A stretch of DNA of 64,000 nucleotides, taken from assembly GCA_027485915.1 (NCBI GenBank), contig JAIXQA010000001.1, forward strand, positions 1 through 64,000, read 5' to 3'. The notes under the pieces are model-generated. The model made no database searches, was not told the origin of the DNA, and was given only the letters and a program-made list of their open reading frames with translations. This document shows positions 16,612 through 24,055 of the stretch, piece after piece. Every line of letters begins with the position of its first letter. The first letter of the stretch is position 1. The DNA comes from Alphaproteobacteria bacterium. Lineage in GTDB: Bacteria > Pseudomonadota > Alphaproteobacteria > Caulobacterales > Aquidulcibacteraceae. Made by a program: the position numbers and the translations under genes.

Positions 16612-16625
16612 TGTGAACGCTCTCA
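16612..16625. promoter_or_regulatory. LacI-type operator 2, halogenase/receptor intergenic region
   Basis: TGTGAACGCTCTCA differs at one base from the core of the site at 11056-11069 (TGTGAACGCTCACA). It is placed on the same helix face as the site at 16592-16605. A far-upstream GTG codon of the receptor frame lies inside it, which argues that the receptor starts further downstream. Confidence 0.55.
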
Positions 16626-16693
16626 ATTTCGGTTACGGCTCACTCAATATGATTAGCTTCCTTCAAAAAAGAAGGGAGTCAGGGGAGGAAAAT

Positions 16694-19600
16694 TTGGCCT
16701 ATCAACTCAACGCAGGCACAGCCACGTCTCGGTCTCGGCGTTTCACCGCCTTGACCACCGCATCCAGTCTCGCCCTTTTGGCACTGGTTTCGCAGCCTGC
16801 ATTCGCGCAAACCGCAGCAGAGCCCGCTAAGCCAGCTGAAACTGTACCCCCTGCGACTGCCGCAGCCGAGGAACCTGAAGCCGAAGTGATCGTGGTAACC
16901 GGCTTCCGCCGCTCGCTGCAAAATGCACAGTCGATCAAGCGCAACCTCGACACCTTCGTTGATGTCGTGACGGCTGAAGATATTGGCGCTTTGCCGGACC
17001 GGTCGGTGGCTGAAGCGCTGCAGCGTATTCCCGGCATCAATATTTCCCGCTTTGAACAGCGCAATGACCCAGACCGCTTCTCGGTTGAAGGTTCTGGCGT
17101 CATCATTCGCGGTCTGCCTTATGTCCGGTCTGAATTGAATGGCCGCGATATCTTTTCGGCCAACGGCGGCCGCGAACTCTCCTTTAATGACGTCTCGCCA
17201 GAGCTTTTGGGCCGCGTGGAAGTGTTCAAAAATGCCACGGCCGACATGATTGACGGTGGCATTTCGGGGACGGTCAACCTGGTCACCCGCAAGCCACTCG
17301 ACAAGAGAGGCCCACGCTTTGCGGGTACTCTTGAAAGCAATTACGGCGACATGGCAAAGCAGTGGTCGCCAGGTTTCTCCTTCTTGGGCTCAAACACCTA
17401 TGAAACCGAAGTCGGTACCTTCGGCATTCAATTGGCTTATGCTCAGTCGGAATTGGTCACCAAGACCGACGCATCGCAAATCACTGACCCCTGCTACCGC
17501 GATGTTTCGCTGACCACGGCCTGTATTCGGGTGCGTCCTGTGGGTTCTGGTGGCTTTAGTGGCAGCCAATCCTTCAATGCTTCTAACTTCCCACCTGCAA
17601 ATGCGGTTTTCGTGCCAAAGGGCGCGGGCGTGCGCACCACCGATCTCACCCGTGATCGCGATGCGATCTCGATCGTCGGTCAGTGGGAAAGCAATGACAA
17701 GCGCTGGTTGGCTACTGTCGAATATTTGAAGGCAACAACCGAAGCCACCTTGGAAGAATTCTCCGCCTTGGCTTTGGTCAATGACGATGCTTTGTTCCCA
17801 GTCGTGGCACCTGGCACGACGGCTACTTTTGCGGGCAACCAGTTTGCCAAAGGTACGTTGACTCAGCTTCAACCCTTCACGGGTGGTCGGGGTATCCCAA
17901 CCGAGCTCTTGCGCTTTCAGCGTGAAGATGAGGCCTCAACCGAGGATGTGTCCTTCACCCTGAAGTTCAATCCAACCGACCGCCTGCGCTTTAACTTGGA
18001 AGCGCAGCACATTGCATCGGACCGCACGGAAAATGGCTTTATCTCGGCCATGCAGACCTATAGCGATGTCTATATCGATAATACGGGCGACACCCCACTT
18101 GTTCAGTTCCTGGAACCAGGGACCCCAACTTCGCCAACCAGCTATTTCAACGATCCTTCCAAGACCTTCTATTGGTTCTTGCTGGACAACCAAGTCTTTA
18201 ACGAAGGCGAGATGACGAGCGTCCGTCTCGATGGCGAGTATGACTTGAAAGAGGATGGCTTCTTCAAGGGCGTGCGCTTTGGTGCGCGCTGGAGTGATCG
18301 CTCGCGTATCACCCGTAATGCCAACTTCTCCAACTGGGGCAATTTGGGTGCGCCATGGACCGGTCGCGGTGGCAACTGGAATTGTGGCGACTTCCAAGCC
18401 TTTGGTTGCGGTGGTGCGTATGCCAAGGACTTCCCTGGGTCGTCCGCCCTTCGCAATCCATTCGGTGACAACTTCCAGCGCGGCAAAGTACCCGTGCCTC
18501 TGGGCAATGGCTCTGCCTTCTTCTTCGGCGGCGACAACACCGTTCGCGACTATCTGAGCGGCGAAATCCGCAGGCAGGCCAGCGCGATCACCGCTTACAC
18601 ATTGACCCCAAATGCTTGGTTCCCAATCTCTGCCCGTGACAAGGCCTTGCCCGGTGGTCCTTGGACGGCTGGCGAAATCTCGGACGTGGAGGAATTGACC
18701 TCTGCCGCATTCTTGCGCGTGGATTTTGGCAAGGAATTCTCCAGCAATCTCAACATCAAAGGCAATTTTGGTCTGCGCTATGTGAAGACCACCGTTCAGG
18801 CTGCCGGCCTCATCGAACTGCCTGGAGCACAATTCTTTGACGCGTCTATAAAAGACGCGAATAATAACAAGATCGGTGGTGGTAATGACGACGGTATCGT
18901 TACTGTCGATGAAGTGCTCATTTCTTGCAACAATGTTCAACCGGGGCAAGTCGCTCCAGGCTATTGCAGCCTCTCATCCACTCGGCTGTCGCAGTTCGCT
19001 GCCTTCTTCACAGGCGAAAAAATTGGCGACGGTGCCGATATTGAGTTCGACCACGTCTTGCCAAGCTTCAATGCCAAGGCCGACTTTGGTAATGGCATGC
19101 TGGTCCGGATGGCGATCTCGAAAGGCATTTCGCGGCCAGATTTGAATGCCTTCGCCACCGGCGGTGTGATTTCTGACAATACAGCCAATTTGAAAGCCGG
19201 TGGCACGTTGGAGACAGGGCCGCTCTTCCAGCTTGGCACGGGGAACCGCCTGTTGCGGCCAGTTGAATCCTGGAATTATGACCTGTCCTATGAATGGTAT
19301 TTTGCCAAAGTGGGCTCGCTCTCGGTTTCGGCCTTCATGAAGGACATCCAAGGCATTGTGAACAGTGGGGCCACCGTGCGCCGCTTCACAAGCCCGAAGG
19401 GAGTCTCTGGCGACATTCTCATCAATGGTGCGGTCAATAGCGACGGCGGCACCTTGAAAGGGGTCGAGGTTTCCTACCAGCAGACCTATGACTTCTTGCC
19501 GGGCCTATTGAGTGGCCTGGGTGCGCAATTCACCTATACTTATGTCGATGCTGGAGACTTTAGCAATTCGAGCCTTGGTCCAGACCAAAGTCCATTTGCG

Positions 19601-19951
19601 GGTTCTACGCCATTGGCTGGTGTGTCCGAACATACGATCAACGCAGTTGGCTTCTATGAAAAAGGCCCGATTGCGATGCGTCTGGCTTATAACTGGCGTT
19701 CGGAATTCTTGCAGACACCGCGCGATGTCATCTTCCCCTTCTCGCCCATTTATGGCGAGGAAACAGGTCAGCTTGATGGGTCGATCTTCTATACGTGGAG
19801 CCCAAGGGTTAAGTTCGGCATCCAAGGCGTGAACTTGCTGGATGAAGTCACCCAGACCAGCCAGGTCATTGACTTCAAAGGCACACGGGTGTCGCGTTCG
19901 GCCTTCCGCAACGACCGTCGCTTCACTCTGATGGCACGGGTAGAGTTCTAA
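16694..19951 (+). CDS. TonB-dependent receptor, carbohydrate type
   Basis: 1085 aa from a proposed TTG at 16694, which follows a strong AGGGGAGGA ribosome-binding site by about 5 bp. The frame is open back to a GTG at 16613 (1112 aa), but that codon lies in an operator and has no ribosome-binding site; an ATG at 16649 is another option. The signal peptide ends near QPAFAQ. A TonB-box-like EVIVVTGFRRSLQNA comes next, then the plug (SVAEALQRIPGINISR ... IIRGL) and a 22-strand barrel ending in an aromatic-poor but typical FTLMARVEF. It imports oligosaccharides across the outer membrane. Neighbouring GH16/GH3 genes and the LacI regulator suggest beta-glucan products. Confidence 0.9.
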   Translation: MAYQLNAGTATSRSRRFTALTTASSLALLALVSQPAFAQTAAEPAKPAETVPPATAAAEEPEAEVIVVTGFRRSLQNAQSIKRNLDTFVDVVTAEDIGALPDRSVAEALQRIPGINISRFEQRNDPDRFSVEGSGVIIRGLPYVRSELNGRDIFSANGGRELSFNDVSPELLGRVEVFKNATADMIDGGISGTVNLVTRKPLDKRGPRFAGTLESNYGDMAKQWSPGFSFLGSNTYETEVGTFGIQLAYAQSELVTKTDASQITDPCYRDVSLTTACIRVRPVGSGGFSGSQSFNASNFPPANAVFVPKGAGVRTTDLTRDRDAISIVGQWESNDKRWLATVEYLKATTEATLEEFSALALVNDDALFPVVAPGTTATFAGNQFAKGTLTQLQPFTGGRGIPTELLRFQREDEASTEDVSFTLKFNPTDRLRFNLEAQHIASDRTENGFISAMQTYSDVYIDNTGDTPLVQFLEPGTPTSPTSYFNDPSKTFYWFLLDNQVFNEGEMTSVRLDGEYDLKEDGFFKGVRFGARWSDRSRITRNANFSNWGNLGAPWTGRGGNWNCGDFQAFGCGGAYAKDFPGSSALRNPFGDNFQRGKVPVPLGNGSAFFFGGDNTVRDYLSGEIRRQASAITAYTLTPNAWFPISARDKALPGGPWTAGEISDVEELTSAAFLRVDFGKEFSSNLNIKGNFGLRYVKTTVQAAGLIELPGAQFFDASIKDANNNKIGGGNDDGIVTVDEVLISCNNVQPGQVAPGYCSLSSTRLSQFAAFFTGEKIGDGADIEFDHVLPSFNAKADFGNGMLVRMAISKGISRPDLNAFATGGVISDNTANLKAGGTLETGPLFQLGTGNRLLRPVESWNYDLSYEWYFAKVGSLSVSAFMKDIQGIVNSGATVRRFTSPKGVSGDILINGAVNSDGGTLKGVEVSYQQTYDFLPGLLSGLGAQFTYTYVDAGDFSNSSLGPDQSPFAGSTPLAGVSEHTINAVGFYEKGPIAMRLAYNWRSEFLQTPRDVIFPFSPIYGEETGQLDGSIFYTWSPRVKFGIQGVNLLDEVTQTSQVIDFKGTRVSRSAFRNDRRFTLMARVEF

Positions 19952-19966
19952 TCTATCTGTTGGAAG

Positions 19967-20000
19967 CGAGCCTTGGATTTATTTCCAAGGCTCGTCTTTT
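19967..20000 (+). terminator. Rho-independent terminator after receptor gene
   Basis: CGAGCCTTGGA (19967-19977) pairs perfectly with TCCAAGGCTCG (19984-19994), with a six-base loop and TCTTTT after the stem. It lies 16 bp after the receptor stop codon. Confidence 0.85.
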
Positions 20001-20299
20001 GCCTAGCTTACGGCCATGCGCACAAGCCTAAGCATGCAATCGATTGACTCATCCTTGGACCTCAAGCAACGTCATTCTAACAATGTCTCGACCAATCAAT
20101 TTTCAGTGTAGATTTGATATACCCTTTGATTGTTCAAGACTAAACATTTAACGTTCACCCTTGGGATTTATTTCGGGTTATCAAGATCATGGCGATTCCT
20201 ATGAAAGTCATTCGCTTGTATGCTGAATACATTTTCTTGCTCTGTGAAATAGCGAAATGGCCAGAATTGACGTTCGTGCGGGCGCAAAGGGGGTAGTTT
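20001..20299 (+). promoter_or_regulatory. lacI upstream region with operator-like site
   Basis: No gene is seen here. ATTTAACGTTCACC at 20146-20159 keeps the right half (AACGTTCAC) of the motif found at the other promoters of the locus and matches TGTGAACGTTCACA at 10 of 14 positions. It would allow autoregulation of the LacI gene that starts at 20300. Confidence 0.4.
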
Positions 20300-21346
20300 A
20301 TGGGCCGCCGCAATCAATCGGTTACCATCTCCCATGTTGCGGCGGATGCTGGCGTGTCGTTGCAGACGGTTAGTCGTGTCATCAATAATGAACCCAATGT
20401 ACGCCCTGAAATGAAGGCACGGGTTCAGGCCTCGATTGAGAAATTGCACTATGTACCCTCAATCGCCGCCCAACGTATGAGTGGTTCGCGCTCCTATCTT
20501 ATTTTGGCGATCAATGACCGCGAGCGGACGATTGCGGAATGGCACGCACGTCGGGGGGCTGATTGGGTCGATCAGATGCTCCTCGGTGGCATGCTCACCA
20601 GTGCCGAGCATGGCTATCGGATGATTTTTGAGCTCGTCGACACGCATAATGATCACGTTGAGCGCGAGTTGAGTGCCACAATCGCGGCGTTACAGCCCGA
20701 TGGCATCATCCTAACACCGCCGCACTCTGAAAACCCGCTGATCACCAATCTATTGGAACGGCGCAATATTCCCTTTGCCCGAATTGGGTCTTTAACCCCC
20801 GGCAGTGGCTTTGCCATTCACATGGGTGACGCGGGGTCTGCGGCCCAAGCAACCCAGCATTTGATTGACCTCGGTCATAAGCGAATCGGCTTTATCGCGG
20901 GCGCGCCGGACTATAATCTCTCGCATTGGCGGGTTGATGGTTGGCGGCAGGCCATGGCGCAAGCAGGTCTTCCCGATGATGGCTTATGCGTCCAAGGCGA
21001 CTTTAGTTATGAGAGTGGGCGCGACGCCGCAGCCACCCTTTTGGGCCTTGATCCCGCACCAACCGCCATTATCGCCAGCAATGATCAAATGGCCCTAGCC
21101 ACCCTAGATGTCGCCCATGAGCGCAAGCTCCATGTGCCTCAGGACCTGTCGCTTATCAGTTTTGATAATACCCCGGTCGTTCGGTTTACGAACCCGCAAT
21201 TGACGGCAGTGGATCAGCCAATTGCGGCAACCTTCTCAAAGGCTGTCGAGCTTTTAATCCATCAGGCGACATCTAAAAGCGATGAGCCCTATCTGGTGAC
21301 GGGCTCACTGGTGGAGCGCGCCAGCACAGCTCCACCAAAAGCCTAG
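20300..21346 (+). CDS. LacI-family transcriptional regulator
   Basis: 348 aa. The N-terminal helix-turn-helix and hinge are plain: VTISHVAADAGVSLQTVSRVINN followed by VRPEMKARVQASIEKLHYVPS. The rest is a periplasmic-binding-protein-like sugar sensor (GHKRIGFIAGAPDY, IIASNDQMALATLDVAHE). Such proteins bind palindromes with a central CpG and release them on binding a sugar. Its position beside the receptor/halogenase pair and the shared TGTGAACG sites make it the probable regulator of the glucan locus. A GGGGGTAG stretch precedes the ATG. Confidence 0.92.
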   Translation: MGRRNQSVTISHVAADAGVSLQTVSRVINNEPNVRPEMKARVQASIEKLHYVPSIAAQRMSGSRSYLILAINDRERTIAEWHARRGADWVDQMLLGGMLTSAEHGYRMIFELVDTHNDHVERELSATIAALQPDGIILTPPHSENPLITNLLERRNIPFARIGSLTPGSGFAIHMGDAGSAAQATQHLIDLGHKRIGFIAGAPDYNLSHWRVDGWRQAMAQAGLPDDGLCVQGDFSYESGRDAAATLLGLDPAPTAIIASNDQMALATLDVAHERKLHVPQDLSLISFDNTPVVRFTNPQLTAVDQPIAATFSKAVELLIHQATSKSDEPYLVTGSLVERASTAPPKA

Positions 21347-21355
21347 AGCCCAATC

Positions 21356-22486
21356 TTAAAGACTGGGATTGATCAGATATTTTTCACCAGTTGCCTTTCT
21401 GGCATAGGCGCGCACATGGTCTAGATGAAGCGCTTCGGCAAGCGATAGGGTCGAGGTATAGTGGCTGGCAAACGTGGTGGTTAGTTCGCGTGCAACGCGT
21501 TGGCGCAGCCCCAATGCAGCTTCCAAGCCAATCTTTTGTAAGAATGGCGTCAACAAAAAGCCGCTAACACTCCACGACAAACCAAAGCCGCGGTCGAGTT
21601 CCGTTGGGCGCAGGTCTAGGCCGCCATAGATATAGACCTGTTTGAAAGTGGAGGAACCATAGCGACTATATTCCTTGGCGTTGCGATTGGCGGCTGCTTC
21701 CATCGCGTGCAAGATCGAATTGGCCAGACGACCGCCACCAATCGCGTCAAAGGCGAGTGTGGCCTTGGTTTCGGTGACGGCGTCAGTGAGGTCTGCCTGG
21801 AACGTTTCTGACGTTGAATCAACCACATAGTGCGCGCCAATATCTTTCAGGATTTTGGCTTGTTCGGCACTACGGACAATATTGACCAAAGGCACCTCAT
21901 CGGCGAGGCAGATCTTATTTAACATCTGACCTAAGTTGGATGCGGCGGCAGTGTGGACGAGGGCAACATGGCCCTCACGCTTCATGGTTTCCACCATGGC
22001 CAGCGCCGTCAATGGGTTCACAAACATGGAGGCACCATCTGCCGAGGTTGCACCCTCTGGCAGCGGTGAACAATCGCGTGCCAAGAGTTTGCGGTAGGTT
22101 GCATACATTGAGCCGCCAAACATACCGACTTTTTTACCCAGCAAAGCCGTCGCATTCGCCCCGGCCCGCACGACAATGCCTGCGCCCTCATTGCCTACTG
22201 CCATGGACGCATCCAAGCGCGGCTTCATCATGCCCATACGGGCAGGGGGGATGGTTGCGGTTAAGACCGGACGATCCGCCGTCCCGCTGGCCTCCAAAGT
22301 CGCCATGTCGGCAGGTCCTAGCAATAGACCCAAATCGGATGGATTGATCGGCGAAGCCTCGACCTGAACAATCACTTCATCTGGCCCCGGTTCGTCGATC
22401 GTAACCGGCTCAAGTTGGAGGATTAGTTTCCCGTCCGAGGTCACGGTCGACCGCAATTCAAGGCCGTTCAGCTGGGTGTCGCTCAT
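21356..22486 (-). CDS. MDR-superfamily NAD(P)H-dependent oxidoreductase
   Basis: 376 aa from the ATG at 22484-22486 (MSDTQLNGLELRS), which has GGAG about 8 bp upstream; the frame extends 29 codons further but without family character. The GroES-like domain has VEASPINPSDLGLLLGP and VGNEGAGIVVRAG; the nucleotide domain has ALVHTAAASNLGQMLNK. Zinc ligands are not evident, so it is closer to the quinone oxidoreductase/enoyl reductase side of the MDR family. It ends 10 bp from the LacI gene stop and is convergent with it, so it is probably not part of the glucan locus. The substrate is unknown. Confidence 0.8.
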   Translation of the reverse strand: MSDTQLNGLELRSTVTSDGKLILQLEPVTIDEPGPDEVIVQVEASPINPSDLGLLLGPADMATLEASGTADRPVLTATIPPARMGMMKPRLDASMAVGNEGAGIVVRAGANATALLGKKVGMFGGSMYATYRKLLARDCSPLPEGATSADGASMFVNPLTALAMVETMKREGHVALVHTAAASNLGQMLNKICLADEVPLVNIVRSAEQAKILKDIGAHYVVDSTSETFQADLTDAVTETKATLAFDAIGGGRLANSILHAMEAAANRNAKEYSRYGSSTFKQVYIYGGLDLRPTELDRGFGLSWSVSGFLLTPFLQKIGLEAALGLRQRVARELTTTFASHYTSTLSLAEALHLDHVRAYARKATGEKYLINPSL

Positions 22487-22599
22487 GGTGTTTTCTCCGC
22501 AAATTATGGCTTTGGCCTTAGCTAAACCACACGGGCGGACTTGTCGCGAGAATAATAGAGATGACTGCAGCATCCTGGGCCTGCAGAGGAATCAAATTT

Positions 22600-22665
22600 C
22601 AATTAAAAATTTTAATCACTCAAATTGCAATTCAATGTAATTACTGATAGGTAACTTCCTTTGCT
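22600..22665. promoter_or_regulatory. AT-rich palindromic region upstream of Vps62-like gene
   Basis: This stretch is far richer in AT than its surroundings. It contains ATTAAAA-A-TTTTAAT (22602-22616) and the 10-bp palindrome AATTGCAATT (22623-22632), ending about 15-50 bp before the gene at 22681. It may be a promoter with a regulator site or a binding site for a silencing protein; both are inference. Confidence 0.4.
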
Positions 22666-22680
22666 GCACGCAAGGGGGTA

Positions 22681-23889
22681 ATGATGAACGAATTTCGATC
22701 CTATGGTGATCTCAAGGTCACGCTGACATCGACCTATAGCGTGCGCTATCCTGACTCCGGCAGTGGCGCGCGTATGAATGGTACATTCTGGCACCCCGTG
22801 CCCCAGGGTGATTTTCGGCCTTTGGGGAGTGTCGTGATCGGCAGTCACCACGAAATTAACGGCAACCGCGCTTCGATGCTGGTCGCAGATGGCGGCAACA
22901 AGGCGGTTGCAGCCCCCGTTGATTACATTTGGATTTGGAACGATTCCGGGTCGGGGGCACGATGGGATGGGTCAGTTTGGAGACCGGTTCCACCGCCGGG
23001 CTATGTCGCTATGGGCGATGTCGCACAAACGGGCCATGAAAAGCCTTCCCTCAATGATGTTTGGTGCTTGCGCGCGGACCTCGTCGCTGCAGGGCAATTT
23101 GTTGGGGGATGTGCGTGGCAGGATGCTGGATCCGGCGGCAGATACGATATCGCCGCATGGCCCGTGATTTTGAAGGACCCATCGGTTGACCCCACCAAGG
23201 CTGTGTTTGAGCCCGATACTTTCTTCAGCATCAATAATTACTCGACCCCGCCAAATGGTGGCTTGGCCCGTGTGATCTTGGTACCCCTGGAAGCCAATGT
23301 TGTGAACACGCCGGAGGTCGCGCCTAATCTTGAGAGTCGCCAAACACCTCCTGCGACAACGCAGCCACTCTGCGATCGGCAGGTCACTTTACCCTTCACC
23401 TGCCTGTTTGACCGCACCGATCGCCCGTCCTTGGACAAAATCGCAAATCCCTTCTGTACGATTGAGAGATGGACTTATTGGTCTTTGGTCCTATTCAACA
23501 ACAACACGACCTCTCTGCCGCAAACCCAATCAAAGGCGACGATGGTTGGGATCACCGAAACCGAAAGCAAGTCCTTCTCCCACAGCGTAGGCGTGAAGGT
23601 CGGCTGGGAAGGCGGTGTCGGGGTGAAGTGGAAGGTTGAACTCAATTATCAATTCACCCTGACAACCTCTACTAGTACTGCGGTTATGCGAAGCGACACG
23701 GTGCAACGGTCTTTGACGTCACCGCCGGGCCACGCAGCGGCCTTGTGGGCACAGTCTTGGCGGTTCGAAGTCATCCGGTCTGATGGCTCTCGCATTGCGC
23801 CAGGGCTCGCATTTGAAACCAACTCATTCGTCCATGACCAATTCCCGCCGCCAGCGGGGGAAGCCACGATGGCCATCGTTAGCGCGTGA
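22681..23889 (+). CDS. Vps62-repeat protein with possible pore-forming C-terminus
   Basis: 402 aa; two tandem ATG codons follow AAGGGGG, and the second (22684) is better spaced. There is no signal peptide. The first half carries three copies of a motif of the form DSGSGAR-x(n)-W-PVP-x-GY-x-MGDV: near residues 22-55, 84-115 and 143-165. This motif is that of the Vps62/DUF946 family known mainly from fungi and plants. After a Cys-containing linker (about 225-265), the last 130 residues are Ser/Thr-rich with alternating polar and apolar residues (KATMVGITETESKSFSHSVG and VELNYQFTLTTSTSTAVM), similar in texture to aerolysin/ETX-MTX2 beta-hairpin proteins. It is monocistronic, with a hairpin after it. 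Function is unknown; the pore idea is inference. Confidence 0.7.
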   Translation: MMNEFRSYGDLKVTLTSTYSVRYPDSGSGARMNGTFWHPVPQGDFRPLGSVVIGSHHEINGNRASMLVADGGNKAVAAPVDYIWIWNDSGSGARWDGSVWRPVPPPGYVAMGDVAQTGHEKPSLNDVWCLRADLVAAGQFVGGCAWQDAGSGGRYDIAAWPVILKDPSVDPTKAVFEPDTFFSINNYSTPPNGGLARVILVPLEANVVNTPEVAPNLESRQTPPATTQPLCDRQVTLPFTCLFDRTDRPSLDKIANPFCTIERWTYWSLVLFNNNTTSLPQTQSKATMVGITETESKSFSHSVGVKVGWEGGVGVKWKVELNYQFTLTTSTSTAVMRSDTVQRSLTSPPGHAAALWAQSWRFEVIRSDGSRIAPGLAFETNSFVHDQFPPPAGEATMAIVSA

Positions 23890-23899
23890 AGTAATAGCG

Positions 23900-23942
23900 C
23901 CTAAATTGGCTCTCCGGGATACTGGGGAGCCTTTAGGTTTTC
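23900..23942 (+). terminator. Likely terminator after Vps62-like gene
   Basis: CCTAAA..GGCTC.CC pairs with GG.GAGCC.TTTAGG across a loop near 23914-23922, followed by TTTTC. The stem has small bulges. It starts 11 bp after the stop codon. Confidence 0.65.
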
Positions 23943-24055
23943 ACCATCATAACCAAACCAAGTTTCTGGCCCGTCACCCCATAGACTTTGCCCGCATTTG
24001 CGTTACCAAGGTGCGTTAAGAGTGCAGAGTCATAAGCACTCCTGGGGGCAACATC

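Noticed and set aside
17936-18949. 337-codon minus-strand frame within the receptor gene
   Set aside because: Shadow of the TonB-dependent receptor; biased composition and no domain.
9548-21346. Glucan locus as a tRNA-Phe genomic island
   Set aside because: No integrase, no repeated tRNA 3' end and no composition change were seen, so an island call is not supported.
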